Below are positions 24,612 to 33,505 of a DNA stretch of 64,000 nt, piece by piece. Positions within the stretch are counted from its first letter, which is position 1; each line of letters opens with the position of its first letter. Source of the stretch: Caldilineaceae bacterium (lineage in GTDB: Bacteria > Chloroflexota > Anaerolineae > Caldilineales > Caldilineaceae). Where the stretch lies: assembly GCA_022821545.1 (NCBI GenBank), contig JAJEDJ010000027.1, forward strand, positions 1 to 64,000, in the 5' to 3' direction. The notes under the pieces were generated by a model. It saw only the letters and a program-made list of their open reading frames with translations. It was not told the DNA's origin and did no database searches. A program made the position numbers and the translations under genes.

Positions 24612-25775
24612 ATGTTGAATGTGCCCGTTGATTGGGGAACGGTATGGTTAGGGGGCTTCTGTCCGGTGGAGGCGCTCGGCGGGTTGCCGGTGCGCGGCGC
24701 AGATTATGCCGCTCATCCACCGCTGGATGAGCGGCTGACCCTACCCGCTAACGCAGCTTCACATGTCGAGGCGACGCTTGAAACGGCAGAGGCGACATGG
24801 TCGGAACGCCTGGGCGGCGCGCGGGTTGTGCTGGTGCGCGATGCCTACCGCGCTCGCCGCTTAGTGCATCAGGCGGCGGGGATTCAGCCGGGCGAATGGG
24901 TCGGTGTGCCGGCGAATGCCAGCCATGACTTGGCAGAGTCGGTCAAGCACCACGGGGCGCTGCCGCGCTTTCTGGACTTTGACGCGCATCTACGGCTCGC
25001 GCCGTCCAGTACGCGCTTCACCTGGACGCAGGTTGTGCGCGGGTTGTGGCAGCCGCAGAACACAATGTGGCTCGACTGCGCTGACACGCTGCCTACGCCC
25101 GGCGCGGCAGAGCGCCCGGCGGTGACGCTGTACGGCTTACATCTGCCTGATGTTGATGACCGCCCCGGCGCGCTGCTGGTCTTCAGTGATGAGGCACTTT
25201 ATGCAGAGGTGAGAGCATTGCGTCAACCGGTTGACTGCCCGAACGCAGCGCAGGCACTGGCACAGTGTACACGTCTGCCCGAACTGGCAGAGCAGCAGGG
25301 CGCGAATCTGGCGGAGATGCGGCGCGGTCTGCGTGAAGCGGCCGGGCTGGTGACACACGAGCCGAACAGGCTGGCGCTGGCGACCGCGGTCGCGGTGCAG
25401 GTTCCGCCAGAGAGCGACGTCGCCACGTTTTACGCCTACGTTGAGCAGGAAAATACGCCCGTGCGCTGGCTGCCACAGATTCGGCCTTTGCATTATTCGG
25501 CGCTGGGCGCTGACGGCGCGTCCGATCACCGGGGAACGGCGACGAACCTCGCCCGCTGGATGTGCGTCCCGGTGGGGCCAGACTACACTTTTGAGGAGAT
25601 CAAACACGGTGTGCTGGGCATCGTCAAAGCGGCGGAATATCTCGGTGTGCGCTGGCGCACGAATCCCGCCTATGCCGCCGAGTACGCTTCCTTGATGGAT
25701 CGAACTTATGGCGCAGGGCATGATGCCTACCGTCCGTTGTTTGCGCTGGATGAAGCCATCGCTGCGGGAGATTAG
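24612..25775 (+). CDS. DegT/aminotransferase-fold protein lacking a PLP lysine
   Basis: This 387-aa protein resembles the DegT/DnrJ/EryC1 class of fold-type I proteins in its first half: GIQPGEWVGVPANASHDLAE, then GALPRFLDFDAHLRL, echo the cofactor-binding large domain. It contains only three lysines in total (in LAESVKHHG and, near the C-terminus, in FEEIKHGVLGIVKAAEYLG). None lies near the position of the catalytic Schiff-base lysine around the middle. It is therefore probably not a working PLP enzyme. It lies between the zinc importer and a COG0523 GTPase, so a role in metal handling is suggested by context only. GAGAGGAAAAAG precedes the start. Confidence 0.6.
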   Translation: MLNVPVDWGTVWLGGFCPVEALGGLPVRGADYAAHPPLDERLTLPANAASHVEATLETAEATWSERLGGARVVLVRDAYRARRLVHQAAGIQPGEWVGVPANASHDLAESVKHHGALPRFLDFDAHLRLAPSSTRFTWTQVVRGLWQPQNTMWLDCADTLPTPGAAERPAVTLYGLHLPDVDDRPGALLVFSDEALYAEVRALRQPVDCPNAAQALAQCTRLPELAEQQGANLAEMRRGLREAAGLVTHEPNRLALATAVAVQVPPESDVATFYAYVEQENTPVRWLPQIRPLHYSALGADGASDHRGTATNLARWMCVPVGPDYTFEEIKHGVLGIVKAAEYLGVRWRTNPAYAAEYASLMDRTYGAGHDAYRPLFALDEAIAAGD

Positions 25776-25789
25776 CTGGGAGATTAGCC

Positions 25790-25885
25790 ATGCAGCCGCT
25801 CGCTATCACCGGGATGCTGCATCGGCCCAAGATTGCGCTGACGCGGGCGCTCATTGAAGCGCTGTCCGCCGAAAGTGACAGTTGA
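25790..25885 (+). CDS. 31-aa hypothetical peptide
   Basis: A short frame starting MQPLAITGMLHRPKIALTRA begins 15 bases after the DegT-like stop and ends in the first unit of the 17-bp repeats. It resembles the beginning of a longer protein, possibly a degenerate P-loop start, that has been cut off. It may be a gene remnant rather than an expressed peptide. Confidence 0.35.
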   Translation: MQPLAITGMLHRPKIALTRALIEALSAESDS

Positions 25886-25945
25886 ACAGAGAAGGCAGTT
25901 GCACAGGGAAGACAGTTGAATAGAGAAGGCAGTTGAATAGAGGAG
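25878..25945 (+). repeat. four tandem 17-bp repeats before the GTPase gene
   Basis: Units of (A/G)CAGTTGAATAGAGAAG follow one another exactly at 25878, 25895, 25912 and 25929 with few differences. The array ends at the ribosome-binding site of the COG0523 gene. Unit-number changes could vary the distance between the upstream genes and this start. Confidence 0.8.
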
Positions 25946-25953
25946 ACAGGAAC

Positions 25954-27312
25954 ATGTTGAACACAGTTGAAACACGAGTGCCGGTGACCGTTCTGACGGG
26001 CTTTCTGGGGGCAGGCAAGACCACGTTACTCAACCGCGTCCTGACCGAAAATCACGGTAAGAGAATCGCGGTGATCGAAAATGAGTTCGGCGAGATCGGC
26101 ATTGATAACGATCTGGTCATTGGCGCGGAAGAAGAGATCTTCGAGATGAACAACGGATGCATCTGCTGCACCGTTCGGGGTGATCTGATTCGCATTCTCG
26201 GTCATCTGATGAAGCGCCGCGATAAGTTCGATTACATCATGGTCGAAACGACCGGCATGGCAGATCCCGGTCCTGTCGCGCAGACCTTTTACGTGGATGA
26301 CGATATGCAGGAAAAGTTGATGCTGGATGCGATTGTGACGGTGGTGGATGCCAAACACATCTGGGAACACATCGACGACAGCGATGAGGCAAAAGAACAG
26401 GTTGCCTTTGCTGATGTGATCCTGCTCAACAAGATTGATCTGGTTGCCCCGGAAGACCTCGACAGACTCGAGGCACGCATCAAGAGCATGAACAAGATGG
26501 CGAAGATCTGCCGCACCCGCGACGCGGTGGTCGAGATGGACAATATTCTCAATGTGGGCGGCTTCAACCTCGACCGGGCACTGGAAATCGACCCGAAGTT
26601 CATGGAGCCGGAGTACCCGTTTGAATGGTCGGGTATCTATGAGCTGAACACAGGGACTTACGAATGGGTGATGGGTGAAGGCCCCGACCCGGCAATGGGG
26701 GCCGCACTGCTGCCGCTGGCAAATAATGGATTGGCGGCGAAGGAAGCGACGCTGATGGACGCCGTACTGACCTTCTCTGAAGATGAGCAGGCAGTAAATG
26801 CAGGCGAAACGCTGCACCTCGGCAAAGGGCAGCACAACCAGCTCGTGCTGAACGGACAAGGCGAGACCGTCTTCAACTTTGTGATCCAGCGGCCGGGCCA
26901 TTACATGCTGTTCACCGAGCATCACCCTGATGAATTCGACGCGCACCTGTGCGGCACGGATGCCGTGCTTGCCCCGCTCGAAACCCGCGAGTACAAGCCG
27001 GATCATGAACACGACGAAGAGGTGACTTCTGTTGGTATCACCATCCCCGGTGATTTCCACCTGGAGAGGCTCAATAGTTGGTTAGGTCAACTGCTGCGCG
27101 TGCATGGGCTGGACATCTTCCGAATGAAGGGCGTGTTGAGCGTGCGCGGCTGGAATGAGCGTTTCGTATTCCAGGGGGTGCATATGCTCTTTGACGGCCG
27201 CCCGGACCGTCCGTGGGGGAATGAGAAGCGTCAAAACAAGATGATTTTTATTGGGCGTAACCTGGATCGGGCTGCACTGGAAGAAGGCTTCCGCGCATGT
27301 CTGGTTTCATGA
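25954..27312 (+). CDS. COG0523/G3E-family GTPase, metal chaperone type
   Basis: The start chosen is MLNTVETRV at 25954, preceded by AGGAGACAGG; an upstream in-frame ATG lies inside the repeats. The 452-aa protein has Walker [10 protein letters not shown] (16-24), the metal motif NGCICC (67-72) that defines COG0523, the GTPase NKID element, and a CobW C-terminal domain. An extra His/Asp-rich stretch (DHEHDEE) lies near residue 350. COG0523 proteins linked to zur genes deliver zinc to client proteins during starvation (ZagA/ZigA type). The preceding zinc importer and regulator support that role here. It overlaps the WD40 gene by 16 bases. Confidence 0.9.
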   Translation: MLNTVETRVPVTVLTGFLGAGKTTLLNRVLTENHGKRIAVIENEFGEIGIDNDLVIGAEEEIFEMNNGCICCTVRGDLIRILGHLMKRRDKFDYIMVETTGMADPGPVAQTFYVDDDMQEKLMLDAIVTVVDAKHIWEHIDDSDEAKEQVAFADVILLNKIDLVAPEDLDRLEARIKSMNKMAKICRTRDAVVEMDNILNVGGFNLDRALEIDPKFMEPEYPFEWSGIYELNTGTYEWVMGEGPDPAMGAALLPLANNGLAAKEATLMDAVLTFSEDEQAVNAGETLHLGKGQHNQLVLNGQGETVFNFVIQRPGHYMLFTEHHPDEFDAHLCGTDAVLAPLETREYKPDHEHDEEVTSVGITIPGDFHLERLNSWLGQLLRVHGLDIFRMKGVLSVRGWNERFVFQGVHMLFDGRPDRPWGNEKRQNKMIFIGRNLDRAALEEGFRACLVS

Positions 27313-28352
27313 TGCGGCGCAAAGACAAACGCAAGCCGCCGCAGCCATCGCTCCAGGCAATGTGGCGTACCGACATTGACGATCATCCGATCGGGCTGGC
27401 ATGGTCGCCGGATGGCAAACTGCTGGCAGCGGCGGGTGTGTCCGGACCAATCACGCTGTTTAGTGGTAGAGACGGCGCGTTACAGGGCAATCTACCCGGC
27501 CATACCCTCGGCACGATGGCAATTTCGTGGCATAAAGACAGTCGTCTGCTCGCCAGTGTCGGGCAGGACGGCAAGGTACGGCTGTGGGATACCAAGACAG
27601 GTAGGCAGACCTCTGAAATGGCAGGCGGCGCAAGCTGGGTGGAGCGTGTCGCTTTCAGCCCTGCGGGCGATTGGCTGGTGTCAGCCGCGGGGCGCAAACT
27701 GCGACTGTGGGACACCAGCGGGGAGTTGAAGTACGAATATCCCGATGCGAACAGCACGATTACTGACATCAAGTGGCGCCATGATGGCAAACAGTTCGCC
27801 ATCTCTGCCTACAATGGCGTCGTGCTGTATGACCCCACAAAAGCGGAACCACTCAACCGTTTCGAATGGCAGGGTTCGACACTCACACTGGAATGGAGTC
27901 CCGATGGAAAGCACATTGCGACCGGCGACCAGGACTCGACGGTGCATTTCTGGCTCGTCGCTACCGGGCAGGATTTGCAGATGTGGGGCTACGAAACGAA
28001 GGTGCTGGAACTGGCATGGAGCTCTAACAGCCGCTACCTGGCGACCGGCGGCGGGACTCAGGCGGTGATCTGGGACTGTTCCGGCAAGGGGCCAGAAAAC
28101 ACTAAACCGATCATGGTGGAAGGGCACCGGCACCTGATCAAGCACCTGAAGTTTCAACGACGGGGTAGGCTGCTGGCTTCGGGTGGTAACGATGGTCTGC
28201 TGGCGATCTGGAAAATCGAGAAGAAGAAACCGGTTATGCTGGCGGATGCTGTGTTCAAAACGCCAATTGCCGGCTTGGCCTGGTCACCGAATGATCGCTA
28301 TATCGCGGTGTCAGATGAGAGTGGGATCCTATCGATAGCGGCAGTGCAGTGA
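27297..28352 (+). CDS. WD40-repeat protein
   Basis: The 351-aa protein consists of about seven WD40 blades, e.g. [27 protein letters not shown] and [21 protein letters not shown], forming a beta-propeller. No signal peptide is visible, so it is likely cytoplasmic, unlike the propeller in the zinc-binding protein. The start at 27297 has AAGAAGG nine bases upstream; a second candidate ATG at 27309 overlaps the GTPase stop (ATGA). It is co-transcribed with the COG0523 gene and may be a scaffold or client-recognition partner. That is inference, and no enzyme motif is present. Confidence 0.85.
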   Translation: MSGFMMRRKDKRKPPQPSLQAMWRTDIDDHPIGLAWSPDGKLLAAAGVSGPITLFSGRDGALQGNLPGHTLGTMAISWHKDSRLLASVGQDGKVRLWDTKTGRQTSEMAGGASWVERVAFSPAGDWLVSAAGRKLRLWDTSGELKYEYPDANSTITDIKWRHDGKQFAISAYNGVVLYDPTKAEPLNRFEWQGSTLTLEWSPDGKHIATGDQDSTVHFWLVATGQDLQMWGYETKVLELAWSSNSRYLATGGGTQAVIWDCSGKGPENTKPIMVEGHRHLIKHLKFQRRGRLLASGGNDGLLAIWKIEKKKPVMLADAVFKTPIAGLAWSPNDRYIAVSDESGILSIAAVQ

Positions 28353-28363
28353 TTGTGAGAGAT

Positions 28364-28400
28364 GATGGCGGCCGCGGTCTCTATTGCCGCGGCCGCCATC
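28364..28400. terminator. strong hairpin between convergent genes
   Basis: GATGGCGGCCGCGG and CCGCGGCCGCCATC form a perfect 14-bp stem with a nine-base loop, 12 bases after the WD40 stop. It lacks a long T-run on the plus strand, but its place between convergent genes fits a bidirectional terminator. Confidence 0.7.
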
Positions 28401-28435
28401 CTGAAATCCCCCAATAGTCCTACTTCAGACAAGCG

Positions 28436-29368
28436 CTACCCCGCCGCAAAGGCCCTCCACATCCCCGCCACGTCGGCCTCGTCAACATCTCCGTCATGCA
28501 CGACGAACCGCACTGCAAAGTCGAGGACATCGTCCTGCTTCAACGCATACCCCTTGCGCGCCATCGGGTTGACCGTGAGCGTCCCCCAGTCCGCTACGAA
28601 CCAGGGGAACCCCTGCGCGTTTGTGTAGGGGAACAGCGCCGCGCCGGCGCGCTTGCCGGCCGCAGTTGTGCCTGAACAGTCGACCCAGTCCGACACCTGG
28701 CCGCTGATGGCGGCGGCCCCGGTGCGGCCTTGGGAATCGACCATGGTCGCACCGCTGGTTACGCGCAGGGGCTCGGTCATGCGCAGCCCGAAGTAGGCGT
28801 GGCGGGTCGGCCCGACGTGCAGGTCCCACTCGGCCGCGCGCAGCTGCGAGCGGACGTCGAACAGGTTGGCAAGGTCGCCGGGCCGGATGTCGATGGTTCT
28901 CGTCTCGACCGCCAGCGTGCGGCGCTGCGGCGCGCCCCATTCGATGGGGCCCTGCCAGTGCAGTGTCTGCACCAGCCGCAGATGGTCTTCGGCCATTTCC
29001 TCCGCCTCCACGTCAACGCCCAGGATGCGGCCCGGCGCCCGCCCCTGGAAGATGTCGTTCACGTAGAAGTTATAGTTGGCCTCCTCGAGCGCGCCGCTGG
29101 AGTACGGCAGATAGCAGTTGACGTGGTCGGCGCCGATCCAGAGCGAGTTGTGGTGGGGATGGTCGAGGGGCGACTCGCTCGTGACGGCGAAGCCGGCCGG
29201 CGTATAGACCGGGAACAGGTAGGCGCGAAAGGCGCCCTGGCTCAGTGAGGTGAGGTCCCGGCCCCGCCAGCGCACGTTCAGCCGGTGCGACTGCGCCCAC
29301 GCCCCCTTGGGCAGCGCCACCTGATCGCCTTCCAGCGAGAAATTCTGCAAGCCGGTCTGTTCGGTCAT
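28436..29368 (-). CDS. DUF6807 (PmoA-like) protein
   Basis: This 310-aa protein matches the DUF6807/'PmoA family' beta-sandwich proteins common in sugar-degrading bacteria: RAYLFPVYTPAGFAVT, then SPLDHPHHNSLWIGADHVN, and later GPTRHAYFGLRM and GFPWFVADWG. The His-rich DHPHH segment may be a binding site. The family name is misleading because there is no relation to membrane methane monooxygenase. GGAGGAATAACC precedes the ATG. Neighbouring oxidoreductases of the Gfo/Idh/MocA family suggest carbohydrate metabolism. The substrate is unknown. Confidence 0.8.
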   Translation of the reverse strand: MTEQTGLQNFSLEGDQVALPKGAWAQSHRLNVRWRGRDLTSLSQGAFRAYLFPVYTPAGFAVTSESPLDHPHHNSLWIGADHVNCYLPYSSGALEEANYNFYVNDIFQGRAPGRILGVDVEAEEMAEDHLRLVQTLHWQGPIEWGAPQRRTLAVETRTIDIRPGDLANLFDVRSQLRAAEWDLHVGPTRHAYFGLRMTEPLRVTSGATMVDSQGRTGAAAISGQVSDWVDCSGTTAAGKRAGAALFPYTNAQGFPWFVADWGTLTVNPMARKGYALKQDDVLDFAVRFVVHDGDVDEADVAGMWRAFAAG

Positions 29369-29603
29369 GGTTATTCCTCCAGCCTTGGTTTATTGCGTGC
29401 CCTTTTTGTTCTTCGTGGATAGTCAACTGTAACCCCTGGCCGCCGTCGCAACAAACTGCAGTAAGCGGCCCCGCAGTTTCAGCAGGACGATCCGCGCCCC
29501 ATCCGACTTGCCGCCCATTCGCCCGCTGTTACAATGGGAAAAGGATGCGGTCAGTTGCCGCCACGAGGGTTGAGACTGAAAAGTTTCGCGGGGGAATTCG
29601 AAG

Positions 29604-30047
29604 ATGCAGAGCAGCGCCAAAACTCCAGAAGAGTACCTGACCGAACTCGAATCCACGCGGCGCGAGGCCATCTCCGCCGTGCGCAATGTTATTCTTGAGA
29701 ACCTGCCCGACGGCTACGAGGAGGTGATGCAGTTCGGCATGATCGCCTACGTTGTCCCTTTCAACGCATTTTCGGACACGTACAACGGCCAGCCTCTGAT
29801 GTACATTGCGCTCGCTTCGCAGAAGCAGTACATGTCCCTCTACCTTACGAGCGTCTACGCCGACGAGTCGGTCTCGGACTGGTTCAAGAAGCGGTATCTC
29901 GCCACTGGGAAAAAGCTCAGCATGGGCAAGTCCTGCGTGCGTTTTCGCAAGCTGGACGATATTCCCCTGGACGTGGTCGCCGAGGTCGCTGCCCTGACGC
30001 CGCTTGAGAGATTCGTCGAAGAGGCCAGGGTCTCCAGGTCGGGTTAG
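29604..30047 (+). CDS. DUF1801 domain protein
   Basis: This 147-aa small soluble protein belongs to the DUF1801/YdhG family: TPEEYLTELESTRREAISAV, then NLPDGYEEVMQFGMIAYVVP, and MGKSCVRFRKLDDIPLDVVA near the end. These proteins share a fold with frataxin-like domains and have no firmly established function. It stands alone between oppositely oriented neighbours. The start is preceded by GGGGGAATTCGAAG. Confidence 0.85.
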   Translation: MQSSAKTPEEYLTELESTRREAISAVRNVILENLPDGYEEVMQFGMIAYVVPFNAFSDTYNGQPLMYIALASQKQYMSLYLTSVYADESVSDWFKKRYLATGKKLSMGKSCVRFRKLDDIPLDVVAEVAALTPLERFVEEARVSRSG

Positions 30048-30327
30048 AGCGGCAGTTGGAAGATCTCGGCGAAGGCAATCCCCGGATTGACATACTGTTC
30101 CAGGTTCTGGAGACTGTGAACGCCCGGCTTGTCATCGCAGCGGAGAGTTGACGGTCTCTCTCGATGCTCTCTGTGGCATGTAAGAAAAGACCCAGCCATT
30201 TCATGCGACTTGTCTTTACGCTGCGAATACCGCACAATATCTCCTGTCCAACACACACATCTCTCCAGGCAGCTCACACAGCCAACTCAACCGCGTGCGC
30301 GCGCAAAGGCAGAAGGAGAAACGCAGG

Positions 30328-31353
30328 ATGACCAGCTCACACGATCAGCCCTTCGGCTGGGCACTCATCGGTTGCGGCAGCGTCGGCAACTCTCATTCCC
30401 GGTGGGCCGTCGCAACGCCCGATATCGAGGTGCATGCCTTCTGCGATATCAATGAAGAGGCCGCAGGCAGCTACTACGAACAGTTCGAAGGCCGCTACTA
30501 CACGACAGACGCGGAGCGCATCTTCGCCGATGACGAAATCGAGATCGTCACCATCGCCACCACGCACGGCACACACGCGGAGCTGGCCCTGGCCGCGTTC
30601 GAGGCCGGTAAACACGTCTATCTCGAAAAGCCGATGGCCATGACCAGCGCCGACTGTATGCGCATCTACCACGCGATGCAGGCGGCAGGCAAGAAGCTGA
30701 TGATCAACTTTTCCATCCGTTTTTCGGGGGCGACGCGCGCTATCAAGAGCCGCCTGCAACCGGCCAAGGTGAGCCATGCCCAGGTTATGCTCGGCCGTGA
30801 AGACCTCACGCGCTGGCAGTGGCTGCCCGGCATCGGCGGCGGCCCCCTCTTTGACGTCGGCGTCCATCTGGCCGATCTGCTGTGCTGGATGCACGACTCG
30901 CCGCCGGTCGAGATTTCCGCCACCGGCGGCCAGGTCACGCATCCCGGCCAGCTGGCCTCGCCCGACATTATCGATACTGTCGCGGCCAACATCCGTTTCG
31001 CCAACGGTTCCGTCGCCACTTATCTGATGAGCGACGCCGGCTTCAGCGAGAAGCTGACCAAGTGGTTCTTCACCTTCAACGACGGGCAGCAGAGCGCCGT
31101 GCTCGACAAACATTTTAGCCGCGCCACCATCACCACGCCCGATCCGGTCAGCGGCGAGCTGACCACCGAGTCGTACTCTCCGCCTTTCATCGAGCGCATG
31201 CCGTTGCTGGTTGATGCCATCCGCAACGATACCGATCCCTACGTGCCGGCGTATCCCGGCATTGTGGCCACGCTGGTCCTCGAAAGTCTCATCGCGTCGG
31301 TCCACAGCGGACAGCCGCAGAAAGTTGAGCTGCCGGCAGAGCTGAACGCGTAG
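30328..31353 (+). CDS. Gfo/Idh/MocA family NAD(P)-dependent oxidoreductase
   Basis: The start MTSSHDQPF at 30328 follows AAGGAG at ten bases and is preferred over the ATG 33 bases upstream. The 341-aa product has the nucleotide-binding GCGSVG (15-20), the EKP motif in YLEKPMAMTSADC, and the family C-terminal sheet domain with GGGPLFDVGVHLADLLCWM. Members oxidise or reduce sugars, inositols or amino sugars; the substrate here is not evident. A second family member follows 73 bases later in the same direction, so they probably work in one pathway. Confidence 0.9.
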   Translation: MTSSHDQPFGWALIGCGSVGNSHSRWAVATPDIEVHAFCDINEEAAGSYYEQFEGRYYTTDAERIFADDEIEIVTIATTHGTHAELALAAFEAGKHVYLEKPMAMTSADCMRIYHAMQAAGKKLMINFSIRFSGATRAIKSRLQPAKVSHAQVMLGREDLTRWQWLPGIGGGPLFDVGVHLADLLCWMHDSPPVEISATGGQVTHPGQLASPDIIDTVAANIRFANGSVATYLMSDAGFSEKLTKWFFTFNDGQQSAVLDKHFSRATITTPDPVSGELTTESYSPPFIERMPLLVDAIRNDTDPYVPAYPGIVATLVLESLIASVHSGQPQKVELPAELNA

Positions 31354-31426
31354 AGCCCGTAACCAGTGCATCCGCCAGCGCTCAAACAGCGAAGCGGCAG
31401 CGCATTCAACAATTCAGGAGTCAACG

Positions 31427-32425
31427 ATGTCCAATATCCGTGTCGCCCAATATGGTACAAAACACGCCCATGCCGCCGGCAAGCTGCGCGCGATCATCGA
31501 CAATCCCGACGTCGAGCTGGCGGGCGTTCTCGAGCCGGACGAGGAGCGGCGCCGGGCCATGGCCGCGGCCGACGGGCCCTACCAGGACGTACACTGGTTC
31601 GGCAGCGAGAGTGAAATGCTCGACGACGACAGCATTCTCGCGATCTCCTCCGAAGGCCCCACCCACCACGGCCTCGACCAGACCGAGCGCTGCGTGCAGG
31701 CCGGCAAGCACGTCTGGTACGACAAACCGGCCGGCGACGACTGGCCCCAGTGGCAGCGCACTATCGCCCTGGCCGAAGAGCGCGGGCTGACCGTCCAGAT
31801 GGGCTACATGTTCCGCTATCACGCCGGTTTTCAGCAGATCGACGAGTGGGTAAAGTCCGGTTTTCTTGGGGATATTTTCGCCTTGCGCACCCGCATCGGC
31901 ACGGCGATGGACGAGAAGGCGCGCCGCGAGGTCAGCCGTCATAGCGGGGGCGTATTCTACGAACTGGGCTGCCACATGCTCGACCAGGTCGTCTGGCTGC
32001 TCGGCCGTCCGCGCAAGGTGACCGCGTATCTGCGCAATGAGACGGACGTAGTCGCCGAGTGTCCCGACAACACTTTGGGCGTCTTTGAATATGAAGGAGC
32101 CATGGCGCTGGTCGAAACTTCGGCCATGGAGACGCGCCCGGCCGCGCGCCGCTTCGAGGTCTACGGCAGCCGGGCCTGGGCCATCATGGAGCCGCTCGAG
32201 CCGGCCAGCGAGATCCACCTCTGCCTGACTGAGGCCCAGGGCGGCTATGCGGAAGGCGTGCAGAAGGTCCCCATCGAAACCCAGACGCGCCAGAAGCTAT
32301 ATGACTTGGAGCTGGTGGATTTTCTGAAGACGATCCAGGGAAAACAGCCGCCCGCCCGCCCGTACTCTCACGAACTTCTCGTGCAGGAGACGCTCCTGCG
32401 AGCCACTGGCGAAATCGAAGAATAG
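31427..32425 (+). CDS. Gfo/Idh/MocA family oxidoreductase
   Basis: This 332-aa dehydrogenase-like protein begins directly with the Rossmann strand (MSNIRVAQYGTKHAHAAGK). The glycine-rich loop is replaced by YGTKHAHAAG, which is atypical and may alter cofactor binding. YDKPAGDDW takes the place of the usual EKP motif, and GGVFYELGCHMLDQVVWLLG is the conserved substrate-domain helix. Such divergent members with DKP occur next to typical ones. It is probably co-transcribed with the gene before it. Confidence 0.88.
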   Translation: MSNIRVAQYGTKHAHAAGKLRAIIDNPDVELAGVLEPDEERRRAMAAADGPYQDVHWFGSESEMLDDDSILAISSEGPTHHGLDQTERCVQAGKHVWYDKPAGDDWPQWQRTIALAEERGLTVQMGYMFRYHAGFQQIDEWVKSGFLGDIFALRTRIGTAMDEKARREVSRHSGGVFYELGCHMLDQVVWLLGRPRKVTAYLRNETDVVAECPDNTLGVFEYEGAMALVETSAMETRPAARRFEVYGSRAWAIMEPLEPASEIHLCLTEAQGGYAEGVQKVPIETQTRQKLYDLELVDFLKTIQGKQPPARPYSHELLVQETLLRATGEIEE

Positions 32426-32516
32426 GGAACGGCGAGTAGAGAGAAGTGAGAGTTGAAATACTGCGAGGATTGAGAAACAGCGAGAAGTAAGGTACAGCGA
32501 AAATAAGAAACGCAAA

Positions 32517-32544
32517 GAAGTGAGAAGCGAAAAATTCTCACTCC
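32517..32544. terminator. hairpin between convergent genes
   Basis: GAAGTGAGAA and TTCTCACTCC pair over ten positions with one mismatch around an eight-base A-rich loop. It lies within a purine-rich stretch made of GAAGTGAG-type words between the convergent dehydrogenase and dioxygenase genes. Confidence 0.5.
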
Positions 32545-32558
32545 TCACTCTCCTTCGC

Positions 32559-33455
32559 TCACTCCTCGCCCTGCGGCCACATCAGCGGCCAGTACGGCCC
32601 GGCGAACGGCTCGCCCTCCTGCGCGTGCGGGCCGAGGAAGACCAGGTTGGGATGGTACTGGCGGCCGGGCAGATAGGTCGTGTCCCCGGGCATCATGTGG
32701 GAGATCAGGCACATGCGCGGCTCCCAGGTCAGGTTGGGGCCGGAGCCGTGCAGCGTGAGCGCGTGATGGAAGCTCACCTGGCCCGCCTGCATGATGCACG
32801 GCTCGTCCAGCCATGCGCCGCTGATGTCCTGGTTGGCAAAGCGGGCCTGCAGGCCGTCCAGGTCCTTGTGCCCGAAGGTGTCGCTGTCCTCCAGCAGTCC
32901 CCACTTGTGCGAACCGACGATTGTGCGCATGCCGCCGTTCTGCAGGTCGGTGTCCTGCAGGGCGATCCAGGCGGTACACATATTCGAGGTGCTGGACGAC
33001 TTCCAGTGGCCGTAGTCCTGGTGCCAGCCGATGTTGCCGGCCGTTTCGTCCTTGCCGTCGGGGCCGATCCCCGGCTTGTAGACGGCCTGGTCATGCCACA
33101 GGCGCACCGTGTCGACGCCCATGAAACGGGCGCCGATCGCGCCCAGCAGCGGGCTTGTGGTCACTTTGCGGATCACGTCGCTGAGCCAGAATGCGTTGCA
33201 CTGCTGGCGCACGTCCGGCGCCCCAGGCTCCACTGCGCGCGCGCCGTACTGCGACGGGATTTCCGAGTCGTGTTCGCCGGCCCACATGCGCTCCTGCGCC
33301 TCTCGCATTGCGGCGATCTGTTCAGCGTTGAACAGCTTGGGGCTGACCCAATAGCCGCGCTGCCGGTATTCTGCGAGCACGTCATGGGTGATCAGTTCAT
33401 CGATGTTGACGCCGTCGACGACCGTCGGCGTCCGGGTGGCTGTCATGTCCGTCAT
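32559..33455 (-). CDS. phytanoyl-CoA-dioxygenase-like (PhyH) Fe(II)/2-oxoglutarate oxygenase
   Basis: The start MTDMTATRT at 33455 gives 298 aa; the open frame continues upstream without meaning. The double-stranded beta-helix core carries the iron-binding H-x-D in GWHQDYGHW, with the distal His probably in FHHALTLHGSGPN. Phytanoyl-like enzymes of bacteria hydroxylate varied small molecules, and the substrate cannot be read from sequence. It lies after three ABC-importer genes in the same orientation, 50 bases beyond the last permease's start side, so its substrate may be what that importer brings in. Confidence 0.88.
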   Translation of the reverse strand: MTDMTATRTPTVVDGVNIDELITHDVLAEYRQRGYWVSPKLFNAEQIAAMREAQERMWAGEHDSEIPSQYGARAVEPGAPDVRQQCNAFWLSDVIRKVTTSPLLGAIGARFMGVDTVRLWHDQAVYKPGIGPDGKDETAGNIGWHQDYGHWKSSSTSNMCTAWIALQDTDLQNGGMRTIVGSHKWGLLEDSDTFGHKDLDGLQARFANQDISGAWLDEPCIMQAGQVSFHHALTLHGSGPNLTWEPRMCLISHMMPGDTTYLPGRQYHPNLVFLGPHAQEGEPFAGPYWPLMWPQGEE

Positions 33456-33505
33456 TTTTCGCGTTTCTCCGTGTTTTGTCAGGCCGCGTCGGGCCGGTCC
33501 AATGC

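Noticed and set aside
25878-25945. CRISPR array
   Set aside because: The 17-bp units are directly adjacent, with no spacers, and no cas genes are present.
28436-29368. Particulate methane monooxygenase subunit
   Set aside because: The 'PmoA family' label is a name carry-over; the protein is soluble-type with no membrane segments.
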